From the NCBI GenBank assembly GCA_949286415.1, contig CASEBV010000006.1, positions 121,119 through 185,118 of the forward strand: 64,000 nucleotides of DNA, given 5' to 3'. The DNA is from an uncultured Bacteroidales bacterium (GTDB lineage Bacteria > Bacteroidota > Bacteroidia > Bacteroidales > UBA932). Shown here in pieces: positions 54,789 to 62,935 of this stretch. The translations under genes were made by a program, and so were the position numbers. The notes beneath the pieces are model-generated. The model was not told the DNA's origin. It searched no databases and saw only the letters and a program-made list of their open reading frames with translations. Numbering within the stretch: position 1 is the first letter of the stretch; the number at the start of each line of letters is the position of its first letter.

Positions 54789-56435
54789 CTACCTGTACTG
54801 AGCGAATTCAATGTCTTTTGCAGCCCTTTCTGCAAGAGCTTCAACTTTGCCTGCTGCCTCAAGGTTGGCCTTTACTTCTTCGGCATTGCCCTGGCGTGCG
54901 GCGATGATGGCCTTCAGGTAAGAAACACTCGGGCTTGCGCATTTTGCAGAAGCTGCGGCCTTGTCAAGCTGTCCTGTAAGGATGTAGGCAAGAGTCTTGT
55001 TGTGGCAGCATCCCTGTGCGTCGGCGAGCTTCTCTGCTGCTGCAGCATAGTTGCCGTCAAGGATGTCAAGCACTGCAAGGTTTTCCTTTGAAGTCTGTGA
55101 GCCGGCGGCTTTGAAGTATTTGGCTGCTTCGGCTGCATTGCCTTCCCTCAGGGCTACGACGCCCATGGCATTCTGCCAGTATGCGTTCTGGTCCTGAACC
55201 TTTGCAAGGGCGGCCTTGGCTGCATCAAGCTTGTCTTCGTTCAGATATACGACGGCAAGATTGTACTGTGCGCGGTCGCTGTTGAATTTCTCAATGGCTT
55301 TCTTGTAGACATTCTCCTTTGCAGAGTTTTCCTTTGCTACTGATGCGGCGCGGAGGAGAGCCTCTTCGTCAAGCACGTCAATGTTTTCCTCGATGAGCTG
55401 AAGGAGCTCTTCATTTGAATAGTTGGTAAATTCAACATTGGCGATGAATCTTGCACGGCGGAGTTCAGGAAGGATTTCCTTTGCAAGAGTCTTGTATACG
55501 GCAGACATGTTCTTGATTTCCCTTTCGCGGACAGCAGGGTCGCTGTACATTGAAAGTACGCGGATGATAAGATCCTTGTCGGCGATGTCAGACTGTGCCA
55601 CGAGCTCCTGGAAGCCTTCCCAGTCCTGTCCGATGCTCTTCACATTGACCGGAGCCTCGACCTCATGTTTCTTTGTAACTTTGCCGAATGCTTTTTCCGC
55701 AGAAGTTGAACGCTTGTCGGAAAGCTTCGCATTGAGTTCTTCTCCGCCGTCAGGTGATGCGTAGGCAACGATGTCGGTGCTTACGATTTCCTTGCGCTCG
55801 TTGGCCTTGATTTCATCGAGGGCTTCCTGGAAGCTCTTGATGGACTCAGACCTGAGCTGGCTGTTTCTTACTGTAGAACTGTTGATTGTATAAAGAATCT
55901 GGCCTTCGGCTGTCTGCTTGATGATTTCCTGATAGCTGTCTGGAATGTAGTCGACCTTGCCGTCTTTATTTACGAGCATGTAGGTGGTGTTGGTTCCGTC
56001 AGCGACTTTCTTTACAGGAAGGTTTACGGATTTGTTCTTGTGCATTACTGTACCGCGGAGCTCAAGATAACCTTTCTCCATGCCCGGAACATATGTGAAG
56101 TGCACTTTCTCTGTCACAGTCGAGCCCTCGGAAGGGATTGTCTTGTAGTTGTCGGTGACTTTTTCTCCCTGATACATGAAAGGCTCCATGGCAGCTTCTC
56201 CTCCTTCATATACGAGGACAGGAGTAACTTCCAGAATGGCCTTCGGATGGAAATAGTCAGCAGGATAAGTAACGGAAACTGTAGCATCGATTTCTCCGGC
56301 TACAACTTCAAGTACGGCAGGGTCGCACTTAACTGTCACGTTCTCTGCCATGTCTGCCATTTTCTCCGGGGAGCTGCAGGCCACTGCTGCAAGACCCAGG
56401 ACGGCAGATGACAAAAGTTTGATACCTTTTTTCAT
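54789..56435 (-). CDS. Lipoprotein with OmpA-like segment and TPR repeats
   Basis: This 548-residue protein has a lipobox at Cys20 (GLAAVACSS). A beta-rich N-terminal part is followed by an OmpA-like segment (IVAYASPDGGEELNAKLSDKRSTSAEKAFGKV) that may contact peptidoglycan. TPR-type helices run from about 360 (RAQYNLAVVYLNEDKLDAAKAALAKV, YWQNAMGVVALREGNAAEAAKYFKAA). Function is unknown; an envelope scaffold is plausible. It has its own terminator and a -7 element about 70 nt upstream. Confidence 0.85.
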   Translation of the reverse strand: MKKGIKLLSSAVLGLAAVACSSPEKMADMAENVTVKCDPAVLEVVAGEIDATVSVTYPADYFHPKAILEVTPVLVYEGGEAAMEPFMYQGEKVTDNYKTIPSEGSTVTEKVHFTYVPGMEKGYLELRGTVMHKNKSVNLPVKKVADGTNTTYMLVNKDGKVDYIPDSYQEIIKQTAEGQILYTINSSTVRNSQLRSESIKSFQEALDEIKANERKEIVSTDIVAYASPDGGEELNAKLSDKRSTSAEKAFGKVTKKHEVEAPVNVKSIGQDWEGFQELVAQSDIADKDLIIRVLSMYSDPAVREREIKNMSAVYKTLAKEILPELRRARFIANVEFTNYSNEELLQLIEENIDVLDEEALLRAASVAKENSAKENVYKKAIEKFNSDRAQYNLAVVYLNEDKLDAAKAALAKVQDQNAYWQNAMGVVALREGNAAEAAKYFKAAGSQTSKENLAVLDILDGNYAAAAEKLADAQGCCHNKTLAYILTGQLDKAAASAKCASPSVSYLKAIIAARQGNAEEVKANLEAAGKVEALAERAAKDIEFAQYR

Positions 56436-56502
56436 TTCAAATATAAATTAAATGGTTTGTTTTCATAAATGATTGTACGCTTTTGACAGCGCAGAATCAT
56501 TG

Positions 56503-56510
56503 CAAATATA
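56503..56510 (-). promoter_or_regulatory. Promoter -7 element for the TPR lipoprotein gene
   Basis: TATATTTG on the minus strand (56510-56503), 68 nt before the ATG at 56435. Confidence 0.5.
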
Positions 56511-56561
56511 ATCATTATTTTAAATTTTCGGCATTCCTGTACTATTTTTCACGCCTTTTCT

Positions 56562-56569
56562 TAACTTTG
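56562..56569 (+). promoter_or_regulatory. Promoter -7 element for the sigma-54 activator gene
   Basis: TAACTTTG ends only 6 nt before the ATG at 56576. If this -7 is used, transcription starts at or next to the start codon, so the mRNA would be leaderless or nearly so. Confidence 0.55.
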
Positions 56570-56575
56570 CGCATT

Positions 56576-57853
56576 ATGACAAATCAGGAACTCCAGACTC
56601 TAAAGAATAAATTTGACATCATCGGCAATGATCCCGGACTGAACCGGGCTCTTGAAATCGCTGTGGCAGTGGCTCCTACGGATTTGACAGTGCTCATCAG
56701 CGGTGAGAGCGGAGTCGGAAAGGAAAATATTCCGAAAATCATACATCAGTTCAGTCGCCGCCGTACGGGCAAATATTTTGCCGTCAACTGCGGGGCCATA
56801 CCTGAGGGCACGATTGATTCAGAACTTTTCGGCCATGAAAAGGGGGCCTTTACCGGAGCTGCAGAGATGCGCAAGGGATATTTTGAGGAAGCTGACGGAG
56901 GGACTCTCTTTCTGGACGAAATCGGCGAGCTTCCCCTGGCCTCGCAGGCGAAGCTGCTGCGCGTGCTGCAGTCGGGGGAATTCATCAGGGTCGGATCGTC
57001 CAAAGTACTGAAGACAGATGTCAGGGTAGTGGCGGCGACCAATGTCAACCTCATGCACGCTGTGTCCCGGGGCAAATTCCGGGAGGATCTCTATTACAGA
57101 CTCAATGCTGTGCCGATAACAATGCCGTCCCTCAGGGAACGGCAGGATGACATTCATCTTCTGTTCAGAAAATTCGCTTCGGATTTTTCGGAAAAGTACG
57201 GGATGGCCAAGGTGTCGCTGACCCCCGATGCCGTGGCTCTGCTCAAAAGCTACCGCTGGCCGGGAAATATCCGTCAGCTGAAGAATGTGGCCGAGACTGT
57301 TTCAGCCCTTGAATCTGAAAAGCTTTCGGCAAGGACGGAAAGGTTTGAGATAAATGCCGATGTGCTTTCTGCATATATTCCGAAGGATGACCGCAGTATG
57401 CTTCCGGTGAAGTCGAACGCGGCTGAAGAAACCGTCAGTCCGTCGGAACGGGAGGCCATGATAAGGATGATATATCAGCTGAGGCAGGAGGTGGATTATC
57501 TTAAGGAAATTGTTCTGGGACACGGGGCCGGAATGCTCCCGAGACAGCTTTCTGCCCACGGGCAGACTGCCGGCGCTGACCGGAGTCTGCAGGAAGATGC
57601 CGATTGGCAGGATGCCGAGCAGCCGGACGCCCCGGAGGTCACACCTTCGGCAGTAATCAATCTTGGTGAAGGCTCTGTGCGGCCCGCTTTTGAGGACCAG
57701 GGAGACCCGGGAAGCCTTTCGCTTGAGAAGGCGGGCGAGGATTTGATCAGGAAGGCGCTTGAAAAATACAAGGGCAACAGAAAGCTTGCTGCCGCCGAAC
57801 TGGGGATTTCCGAGAGGACATTGTACAGGAAACTGAAGAATATCGGTGAATGA
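56576..57853 (+). CDS. Sigma-54-dependent transcriptional activator
   Basis: The ATG at 56576 gives 425 residues. The upstream in-frame start at 56483 precedes the promoter and is rejected. The protein has no receiver or PAS sensor domain. Its AAA+ core has GESGVGKEN (Walker A), the sigma-54 contact loop GAFTGA, GGTLFLDEIGELP (Walker B) and RWPGNIRQLKN. A Fis-type HTH ends the protein (AAAELGISERTLYRKLKNIGE). A Gly/Ala/Pro/Glu-rich linker (about 290-390) separates core and HTH. It heads a run with lptE, a hypothetical gene and secG. Confidence 0.95.
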   Translation: MTNQELQTLKNKFDIIGNDPGLNRALEIAVAVAPTDLTVLISGESGVGKENIPKIIHQFSRRRTGKYFAVNCGAIPEGTIDSELFGHEKGAFTGAAEMRKGYFEEADGGTLFLDEIGELPLASQAKLLRVLQSGEFIRVGSSKVLKTDVRVVAATNVNLMHAVSRGKFREDLYYRLNAVPITMPSLRERQDDIHLLFRKFASDFSEKYGMAKVSLTPDAVALLKSYRWPGNIRQLKNVAETVSALESEKLSARTERFEINADVLSAYIPKDDRSMLPVKSNAAEETVSPSEREAMIRMIYQLRQEVDYLKEIVLGHGAGMLPRQLSAHGQTAGADRSLQEDADWQDAEQPDAPEVTPSAVINLGEGSVRPAFEDQGDPGSLSLEKAGEDLIRKALEKYKGNRKLAAAELGISERTLYRKLKNIGE

Positions 57854-57888
57854 TACGGCTGTCATCGGAAAATAATCGACCGAACAAT

Positions 57889-58431
57889 ATGAAAGTAATG
57901 ATGAAAAATAAATTCAGAATGCTGCTGCAGGCGCTGTCGGCTCTTGTCGTGCTTGTTGCTGCGGCTCCGCTTTTCCAGTCATGCGGCATATATTCTTTTT
58001 CCGGGACATCCATTCAGCCGGATGTGTATACCGTCACAATCAATTATTTTGAATACAAGGCTCTGCGTGTGAACCCTACTTTGAGCAATGAGCTCACCGA
58101 GGCTCTCCGTGACCAGTTCCGGAGGCTCACGAGGCTTGAGGAGGTGGACATGGAGGGAGACCTTGAGATTTCGGGAGAAATTACCGGATATGATGTCAGG
58201 GCCACAGCCGTGACCGCTGACGAGGTTGCGGCCCAGAACCGTCTCACCGTGACCGTGAAGATATATTTCATGAACAGGAAGTATCCCGAAGATGATTTTG
58301 AGAAATCATTCTCGGCCTACGCCGACTATGACTCGATGCAGTCTCTTGATGCTGTGGAATCTACCCTGTGTACAGATATCATAGAGACTCTGGTCGAGGA
58401 TATTTTCAATGCAACTGTCGCCAACTGGTAA
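57889..58431 (+). CDS. lptE: LptE-family lipoprotein
   Basis: The ATG at 57889 gives 180 residues; ATGs at 57850, 57898 and 57901 are alternatives. The signal ends in lipobox LFQSCG. The core YSFSGTSIQPDVYTVTINYFEY and LSNELTEALRDQFRRLTRL fits LptE, which plugs LptD during LPS insertion into the outer membrane. A C-terminal stretch DIIETLVEDIFNATVANW is typical in Bacteroidota. It shares an operon with the sigma-54 activator (36 bp upstream) and overlaps the next ORF's start region. Confidence 0.9.
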   Translation: MKVMMKNKFRMLLQALSALVVLVAAAPLFQSCGIYSFSGTSIQPDVYTVTINYFEYKALRVNPTLSNELTEALRDQFRRLTRLEEVDMEGDLEISGEITGYDVRATAVTADEVAAQNRLTVTVKIYFMNRKYPEDDFEKSFSAYADYDSMQSLDAVESTLCTDIIETLVEDIFNATVANW

Positions 58432-58441
58432 TGCAGAGCAT

Positions 58442-59020
58442 ATGGAAGCATTCATTGATTTGAAAAAATTGTCCCTAGACGAACTGGCCGGGGTTGTCAG
58501 TCTCTATCCATGGTTCGGAGGAGCCCGGAAAGAGCTGTGCAGGAGGATGAGCGCAGCAGGAGGCGAAAGCTGGGGCGTCTCCCAGTATGCGGAAGCGGCT
58601 ATGCATCTTCCCTCAAGGAGAGTTATAGCCGGGCTGCTGCGGAGCCCTTCCTCGGGGGACTGTTCTGACGGCGATTTGTCGGAGATTCTCAAAAAAATGA
58701 GCAGCGGCTTCAATTCCAGGCGGGTCCGCGTTGCCGGCGGGGATTATTTTTCTCAGGAGCAATATGATCTTGTCCGGAAACAGGATGATTCTTTTGTCGG
58801 CAGGTTCAATTGGCGCGCGGAGGAGAATACGGCAGAAGCCGCGGCCGAAACGGGGGGAAGCCTTGCATTCTACACGGAGACATTGGCTCAGATATATGCT
58901 GACCAGGGATATTATGAGCAGGCCAGGGAGATTTATTCAAAACTAATTTTGGCATATCCGGAAAAAAATACTTACTTTGCAGCCCTTATTGAAAAATTGG
59001 ACCAAGAAATTAAAAAATAG
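58442..59020 (+). CDS. Conserved hypothetical protein with C-terminal TPR
   Basis: The ATG at 58442 (MEAFIDLKKLSLDELAGVVSLYPWFGGARKELCRRM) gives 192 residues; 58409 would overlap lptE. The N-terminal part has the pattern of Bacteroidales proteins that lie between lptE and secG, with no assigned function. A single TPR unit (AFYTETLAQIYADQGYYEQAREIYSKLILAYPEKNTYFAALIEKL) ends the protein. It starts 10 bp after the lptE stop and ends 5 bp before secG. Confidence 0.8.
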   Translation: MEAFIDLKKLSLDELAGVVSLYPWFGGARKELCRRMSAAGGESWGVSQYAEAAMHLPSRRVIAGLLRSPSSGDCSDGDLSEILKKMSSGFNSRRVRVAGGDYFSQEQYDLVRKQDDSFVGRFNWRAEENTAEAAAETGGSLAFYTETLAQIYADQGYYEQAREIYSKLILAYPEKNTYFAALIEKLDQEIKK

Positions 59021-59025
59021 CGATT

Positions 59026-59406
59026 ATGGGTATCGTATTTACTATTCTCACAGTGCTGGTCATCCTGGCAAGCGTGCTTATGACGATAGTTGTGCTGCTC
59101 CAGAACAGCAAGGGCGGCGGACTTGCCAGCAACTTTGCCGTCGGAAACCAGACTTTCGGCGTGCGCAAGACTGCAGACATCCTTGAGAAAGTCACATGGG
59201 GTCTCGTGGCATTCATATTCGTGCTTTCCATCGTGACGACCTTTACTACAGGCGGGTCAGGCCGTGCAGAGATTGATGTCACAGACAGGATTGAGAATGC
59301 GGCCGGAAGCCAGACTCCTGACTTTGCTCCGCTTCCGCAGTCATCTCCGGAGGCAGAAAGTCCCGCTCAGGAGGCTCCGGCACAGGAAGTTCCTGCCGCT
59401 GAATAA
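59026..59406 (+). CDS. secG: Preprotein translocase subunit SecG
   Basis: This 126-residue protein has two membrane helices (about 3-23 and 61-83) with the conserved LLQNSKGGGLASNFAVGNQTFGVRKTADILEK loop between them. An acidic, Pro/Ala-rich cytoplasmic tail (about 95-126) follows. SecG assists SecYE in export. It closes the lptE run. Confidence 0.95.
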   Translation: MGIVFTILTVLVILASVLMTIVVLLQNSKGGGLASNFAVGNQTFGVRKTADILEKVTWGLVAFIFVLSIVTTFTTGGSGRAEIDVTDRIENAAGSQTPDFAPLPQSSPEAESPAQEAPAQEVPAAE

Positions 59407-59587
59407 AAGTCTTTGTAACACAGACAATAAAGACCTGATTACTGACAAAATGTCAGTATGATGGCGTTGGAATATAATTTGACTATAGCCGTTTGTCCGC
59501 ATGGGCAGACGGCTATTCCGGTGTAGTCATACCATAATGATTGTCCCGAAATGAATCTGCCTCGGACAGAGAAAAAGGAGAAAAATT
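59407..59587 (+). promoter_or_regulatory. clpB upstream region with a palindrome and a hairpin
   Basis: This 181-bp gap contains no gene. The 17-bp perfect palindrome ACTGACA-AAA-TGTCAGT lies at 59441-59457. A stem TAGCCGTTTGTCC (59486-59498) and GGGCAGACGGCTA (59503-59515) with G-U pairs follows, without a T run. TTGGAATATAATTTGAC (59467-59483) resembles a sigma-54 -24/-12 element but lacks the expected GC at the -12. No TAnnTTTG promoter is seen. A stress-regulatory role is inference only. Confidence 0.5.
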
Positions 59588-61780
59588 ATGGAGAACAATA
59601 CCAACAGCAAGTTTGAAAATTTGAGCAAGTTCGCCGTCAATCTCAATGAGAAGGCGGCGCAGGGAAAACTTGACCCTGTCATCGGCAGGGACGAGGAAAT
59701 CCGCCGGGTGCTCCAGATTCTGAGCCGAAGGACCAAGAACAACCCTATACTGGTGGGCGAGCCTGGTGTGGGAAAGACGGCCATCTCAGAGGGCATTGCC
59801 CAGAAGATTGTCGACGGTCAGGTCCCGGAGAACCTTAAGAGCAAGAAGATATATTCTCTTGACCTTGGAGCATTGATTGCGGGTGCAAAGTATCAGGGAG
59901 AATTTGAGGAAAGGCTGAAGGGAGTGGTCAAGGAAGTCGTTGACAGCGACGGAGAAATCATTCTTTTCATAGATGAGATACATACTCTGGTCGGTGCCGG
60001 AAGGACTTCCGGAGCCATGGACGCATCAAATATCCTGAAGCCTGCCCTTGCAAGGGGCGAGCTGAGGACAATCGGCTCGACTACCCTGGATGAATACCAG
60101 AAGTATTTCGAGACAGACAAGGCCCTTGAGAGGAGGTTCCAGATGGTCATGGTGGACGAGCCTACTCCGGCCGAGTCCATATCTATCCTGAGGGGACTGA
60201 AGGAAAGATATGAGAACCACCATAAGGTCCGGATAGAGGATGATGCCCTCATTGCGGCCGTGGAACTTTCACACAGGTACATTACTAACAGGTTTCTTCC
60301 GGACAAGGCCATTGACCTTGTGGATGAGGCTGCGTCGAAGCTGAGGCTGGAAATGAATTCCGTGCCGGAGCCTATAGATGACCTCAACAGCAAGATCCGC
60401 CAGCTTGAAATCGAGAAGGAGGCCATCAAGCGGGAGGGAGTCTCGATGAAGATGGACAAAATCAAGGAAGACCTCGCTTCCCTGAACAGTCAGCGCGAGG
60501 AGCTGATGAAGAAATGGGATGAGGAGAAAGGCATACTGTCCGGACTTCAGGACGCCCGCCAGAAGATGGAGGACTATAAGATTCAGGCCCAGAATGCCGA
60601 AAGGGCGGGGGACTACGGCAAGGTAGCCGAAATCCGCTACGGCAAGATGGCCGAGACGAAAAAGAAGATAGACGACCTGACCGCAAGGCAGGCGGCGATA
60701 AAGGACCCTATCATCACCGAGTCCGTCACGCCTGAAGACATAGCCGAAGTCGTGGCCAAGTGGACGGGCATACCGGTGAAGAGGATGCTTGAGAGCGAGA
60801 GGGAGAAGCTGCTCCGCATGGAGGATGAACTTCACAAGAGAGTGGTGGGCCAGGACCAGGCGATAGCTGCCGTGTCCGATGCGGTGAGGAGAAGCCGTGC
60901 CGGGCTGCAGAACGAGAAGAGGCCGATAGGCTCATTCCTGTTCATGGGTACCACCGGTGTCGGAAAGACTGAACTGGCCAAGGCCCTGGCAGAATTCCTG
61001 TTCAATGACGAGAACATGATTACCCGAATAGACATGAGCGAGTATCAGGAGCGTCATTCGGTGAGCCGCCTTGTCGGTGCGCCTCCGGGATATGTCGGAT
61101 ATGACGAAGGCGGACAGCTTACGGAAGCCGTGAGACGCAAGCCGTATTCTGTCATTCTGCTCGACGAGATAGAGAAAGCGCATCCGGATGTATTCAATAT
61201 CCTGCTTCAGGTGCTTGATGACGGACGGCTTACCGACAACAAGGGCCGGACAGTGGACTTCAAGAACACGATTCTTATCATGACCTCAAATGTCGGCGCT
61301 GAAATCATCCAGGGCTATATGGACCGGCTTCCGGTCATCGGCATCAAGGATGCTGACCCGTCTGCCGAGAAGGCCGCAAGGGAAAAAAGGGACGAAATGC
61401 TGCTTGAGTGCAAGAAAGATGTCATAGACATCCTCAAGAAAACCGTGCGTCCTGAATTCCTCAACAGGATTGACGAAATCATCATGTTCGAGCCCCTGTC
61501 CCAGAAAGACATCCGTGACATCCTTCATCTCCAGATGAACGACCTGAAGAAAAAGCTTTCCCAGAACGGTGTCTCAATCACATTCACGGAAGGATTCACT
61601 GACTATATGAGCACCAAAGGCTATGAACCTGCATATGGTGCCCGTCCTATCAAGAGGCTCATGCAGCGTGAGCTTGTCAACCTGCTCGCCAAGGAGATTC
61701 TTGACGGCCGCGTGCACAGGGATTCCGTAATAGAAGTCGATGTGAAGGACGGCCAGATAGTTGTGAGGGACAGGAAATGA
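59588..61780 (+). CDS. clpB: Disaggregase ClpB lacking its N-terminal domain
   Basis: This 730-residue protein is a Hsp100 AAA+ chaperone. The first Walker A (GEPGVGKTA) is at residues 57-65, compared with about 206-213 in full-length ClpB, so about 150 residues are missing. Everything else is present: first AAA+ domain ([14 protein letters not shown]), the ClpB-type middle coiled coil (about 305-405, with [19 protein letters not shown] and [16 protein letters not shown]), second AAA+ domain ([17 protein letters not shown], Walker [10 protein letters not shown]) and a full C-terminal domain ([15 protein letters not shown]). The M-domain rules out ClpA/ClpC. No N-domain ORF lies upstream. Confidence 0.94.
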   Translation: MENNTNSKFENLSKFAVNLNEKAAQGKLDPVIGRDEEIRRVLQILSRRTKNNPILVGEPGVGKTAISEGIAQKIVDGQVPENLKSKKIYSLDLGALIAGAKYQGEFEERLKGVVKEVVDSDGEIILFIDEIHTLVGAGRTSGAMDASNILKPALARGELRTIGSTTLDEYQKYFETDKALERRFQMVMVDEPTPAESISILRGLKERYENHHKVRIEDDALIAAVELSHRYITNRFLPDKAIDLVDEAASKLRLEMNSVPEPIDDLNSKIRQLEIEKEAIKREGVSMKMDKIKEDLASLNSQREELMKKWDEEKGILSGLQDARQKMEDYKIQAQNAERAGDYGKVAEIRYGKMAETKKKIDDLTARQAAIKDPIITESVTPEDIAEVVAKWTGIPVKRMLESEREKLLRMEDELHKRVVGQDQAIAAVSDAVRRSRAGLQNEKRPIGSFLFMGTTGVGKTELAKALAEFLFNDENMITRIDMSEYQERHSVSRLVGAPPGYVGYDEGGQLTEAVRRKPYSVILLDEIEKAHPDVFNILLQVLDDGRLTDNKGRTVDFKNTILIMTSNVGAEIIQGYMDRLPVIGIKDADPSAEKAAREKRDEMLLECKKDVIDILKKTVRPEFLNRIDEIIMFEPLSQKDIRDILHLQMNDLKKKLSQNGVSITFTEGFTDYMSTKGYEPAYGARPIKRLMQRELVNLLAKEILDGRVHRDSVIEVDVKDGQIVVRDRK

Positions 61781-61816
61781 TGGCAGAGTAAGACATTTTA
61801 GCCGATTAAAGTAAAG

Positions 61817-61855
61817 CGCGGCCGGTGGCAATAAAAAATCTTGCCACCGGCCGCG
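61817..61855 (+). terminator. Strong hairpin after clpB
   Basis: The 15-bp perfect arms CGCGGCCGGTGGCAA (61817-61831) and TTGCCACCGGCCGCG (61841-61855) with a short A-rich loop. There is no clear T run after it. The sequence shares CGCGGCCGGTGG with the non-coding stretch at 28054. Confidence 0.65.
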
Positions 61856-61891
61856 ATTGTAATTCAGATGACGGCAACCAGGTCTCCGGGC

Positions 61892-61922
61892 ATTGTCCTT
61901 AACATGAAAAGTTATAATTTTG
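61892..61922 (+). promoter_or_regulatory. Promoter of the small lipoprotein gene
   Basis: ATTG (61892-61895), a 19-nt spacer and TAATTTTG (61915-61922). The leader to the ATG at 61954 is about 25 nt. Confidence 0.65.
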
Positions 61923-61953
61923 TCTGCCGGAAATCAGGACTGTCATTAAATCA

Positions 61954-62166
61954 ATGGTGAAAAGGCATATAATAATACTTATATCCGTGCTGGTGTCGGC
62001 AGCGGGCATGATTTCATGTGCGGACCGTGTTGTCATCAGGGAACTGGACGATGTAGAGACCTATAAAGGCATTATATTGACAGCTGTTACATCCGCGCCA
62101 AACTCGGTCTTGGGGAATATGATACCAACCGTGGCATCTACCTCAGAGAGATTCTTTCAAAAATAA
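61954..62166 (+). pseudogene. Small lipoprotein, probably a truncated TPR-lipoprotein remnant
   Basis: This 70-residue ORF starts like a large Bacteroidales lipoprotein family (signal ending GMISCADRVVIRELDDVETY, Cys22, normally followed by a long TPR region) but then diverges and stops. The rest (ILTAVTSAPNSVLGNMIP) is not recognised. Another frame continues open across this part (62071-62223), so a deletion or frameshift may have fused fragments. A promoter is intact, so a short product may still be made. Confidence 0.45.
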
Positions 62167-62172
62167 TCGTAT

Positions 62173-62685
62173 ATGAAGAAGTCAATCATCTTGGCAGTCA
62201 TGCTGCTCGCATTTATGTTTAATGTTACTCCGATTTCTGCGCAAACACATAAATCTCCCATGTATGAGAAAGGATACAAGGCTGACGTACAGATTGGCCC
62301 TGTGATAGATTCTGATTACACTCTTTACACATTGAGTACATCTCACGGGTATTCCTTTGGAAACGGACTTTACATAGGCGGAGGCATCGGACTTCATATA
62401 ACGCCTGTTGATATGGGCGGGCATAAGACAAGGTATCAGGTTCCGGTCTTTGCGGAGATTAAGTATAGTTTCTTGAACCGGTTGGTCAGCCCGTTCGTGG
62501 ACCTGAAGGCCGGAGGGTTCTATGACTATACTCTCGGCGGTGCCGGATACATGATCCGCCCTTCGATAGGGGTTGACATTTGGAGGTTCTCAGTAAGCGC
62601 AGGCTGGGACCACAACCGGTTCAGATGGCAGAATGGCGGATTAGGGAATCCGGGATGGCATGTCGGAGTGTCTTATAATTTCTGA
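62173..62685 (+). CDS. Small outer-membrane beta-barrel protein
   Basis: This 170-residue protein has a signal peptide ending NVTPISAQ. The mature part has amphipathic strands with aromatic ends (GYSFGNGLYIGGGIGLHITPV, YQVPVFAEIKYSFLNRLVSPFVDLKAGGFYDY) and an OmpA/OmpW-like final strand WHVGVSYNF. No specific function is assigned. It is 6 bp after the truncated lipoprotein and probably shares its promoter. Confidence 0.82.
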   Translation: MKKSIILAVMLLAFMFNVTPISAQTHKSPMYEKGYKADVQIGPVIDSDYTLYTLSTSHGYSFGNGLYIGGGIGLHITPVDMGGHKTRYQVPVFAEIKYSFLNRLVSPFVDLKAGGFYDYTLGGAGYMIRPSIGVDIWRFSVSAGWDHNRFRWQNGGLGNPGWHVGVSYNF

Positions 62686-62771
62686 CTGCAAAGAACAATG
62701 GGCACATAACTTATCCGGAAAAAGCTGAAAAGCCATCGGCTAATATGGAACGCTATCACATGCTGAGGCAT

Positions 62772-62878
62772 TACTTTATCTTATAAAAAATCATCCATAA
62801 AGTAGTAACCCGCATTATGTTGTATTGGTGAGTTTGTACTTTTACTTAAATATTTTATGAGATAAAGTACAAACTCAC
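62772..62878. repeat. Nested inverted repeats upstream of the AAA ATPase
   Basis: GTGAGTTTGTACTTT (62828-62842) and AAAGTACAAACTCAC (62864-62878) are perfect 15-bp arms with a 21-nt loop. Part of the right side, TTTTATGAGATAAAGTA (62853-62869), also has an inverted copy, one mismatch, at 62772-62788. The gap 62686-62935 has no gene. It may be an operator, a hairpin, or a worn mobile-element end. Confidence 0.65.
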
Positions 62879-62887
62879 TCTTTGAAA

Positions 62888-62919
62888 TTTGGCAGATACA
62901 TATGGATTGAGTACCTTTG
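62888..62919 (+). promoter_or_regulatory. Promoter of the AAA ATPase gene
   Basis: TTTG (62888-62891), a 20-nt spacer and TACCTTTG (62912-62919): full consensus, about 16 nt before the ATG at 62936. Confidence 0.75.
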
Positions 62920-62935
62920 CGGAAACGGAAATATT

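Noticed and set aside
56483..56575. N-terminal 31-residue extension of the sigma-54 activator
   Set aside because: It precedes the -7 element and has no domain value; the extension would not be transcribed.
59486..59515. Riboswitch in the clpB leader
   Set aside because: Only one hairpin is visible and no conserved aptamer core can be recognised. I list it as an unexplained hairpin.
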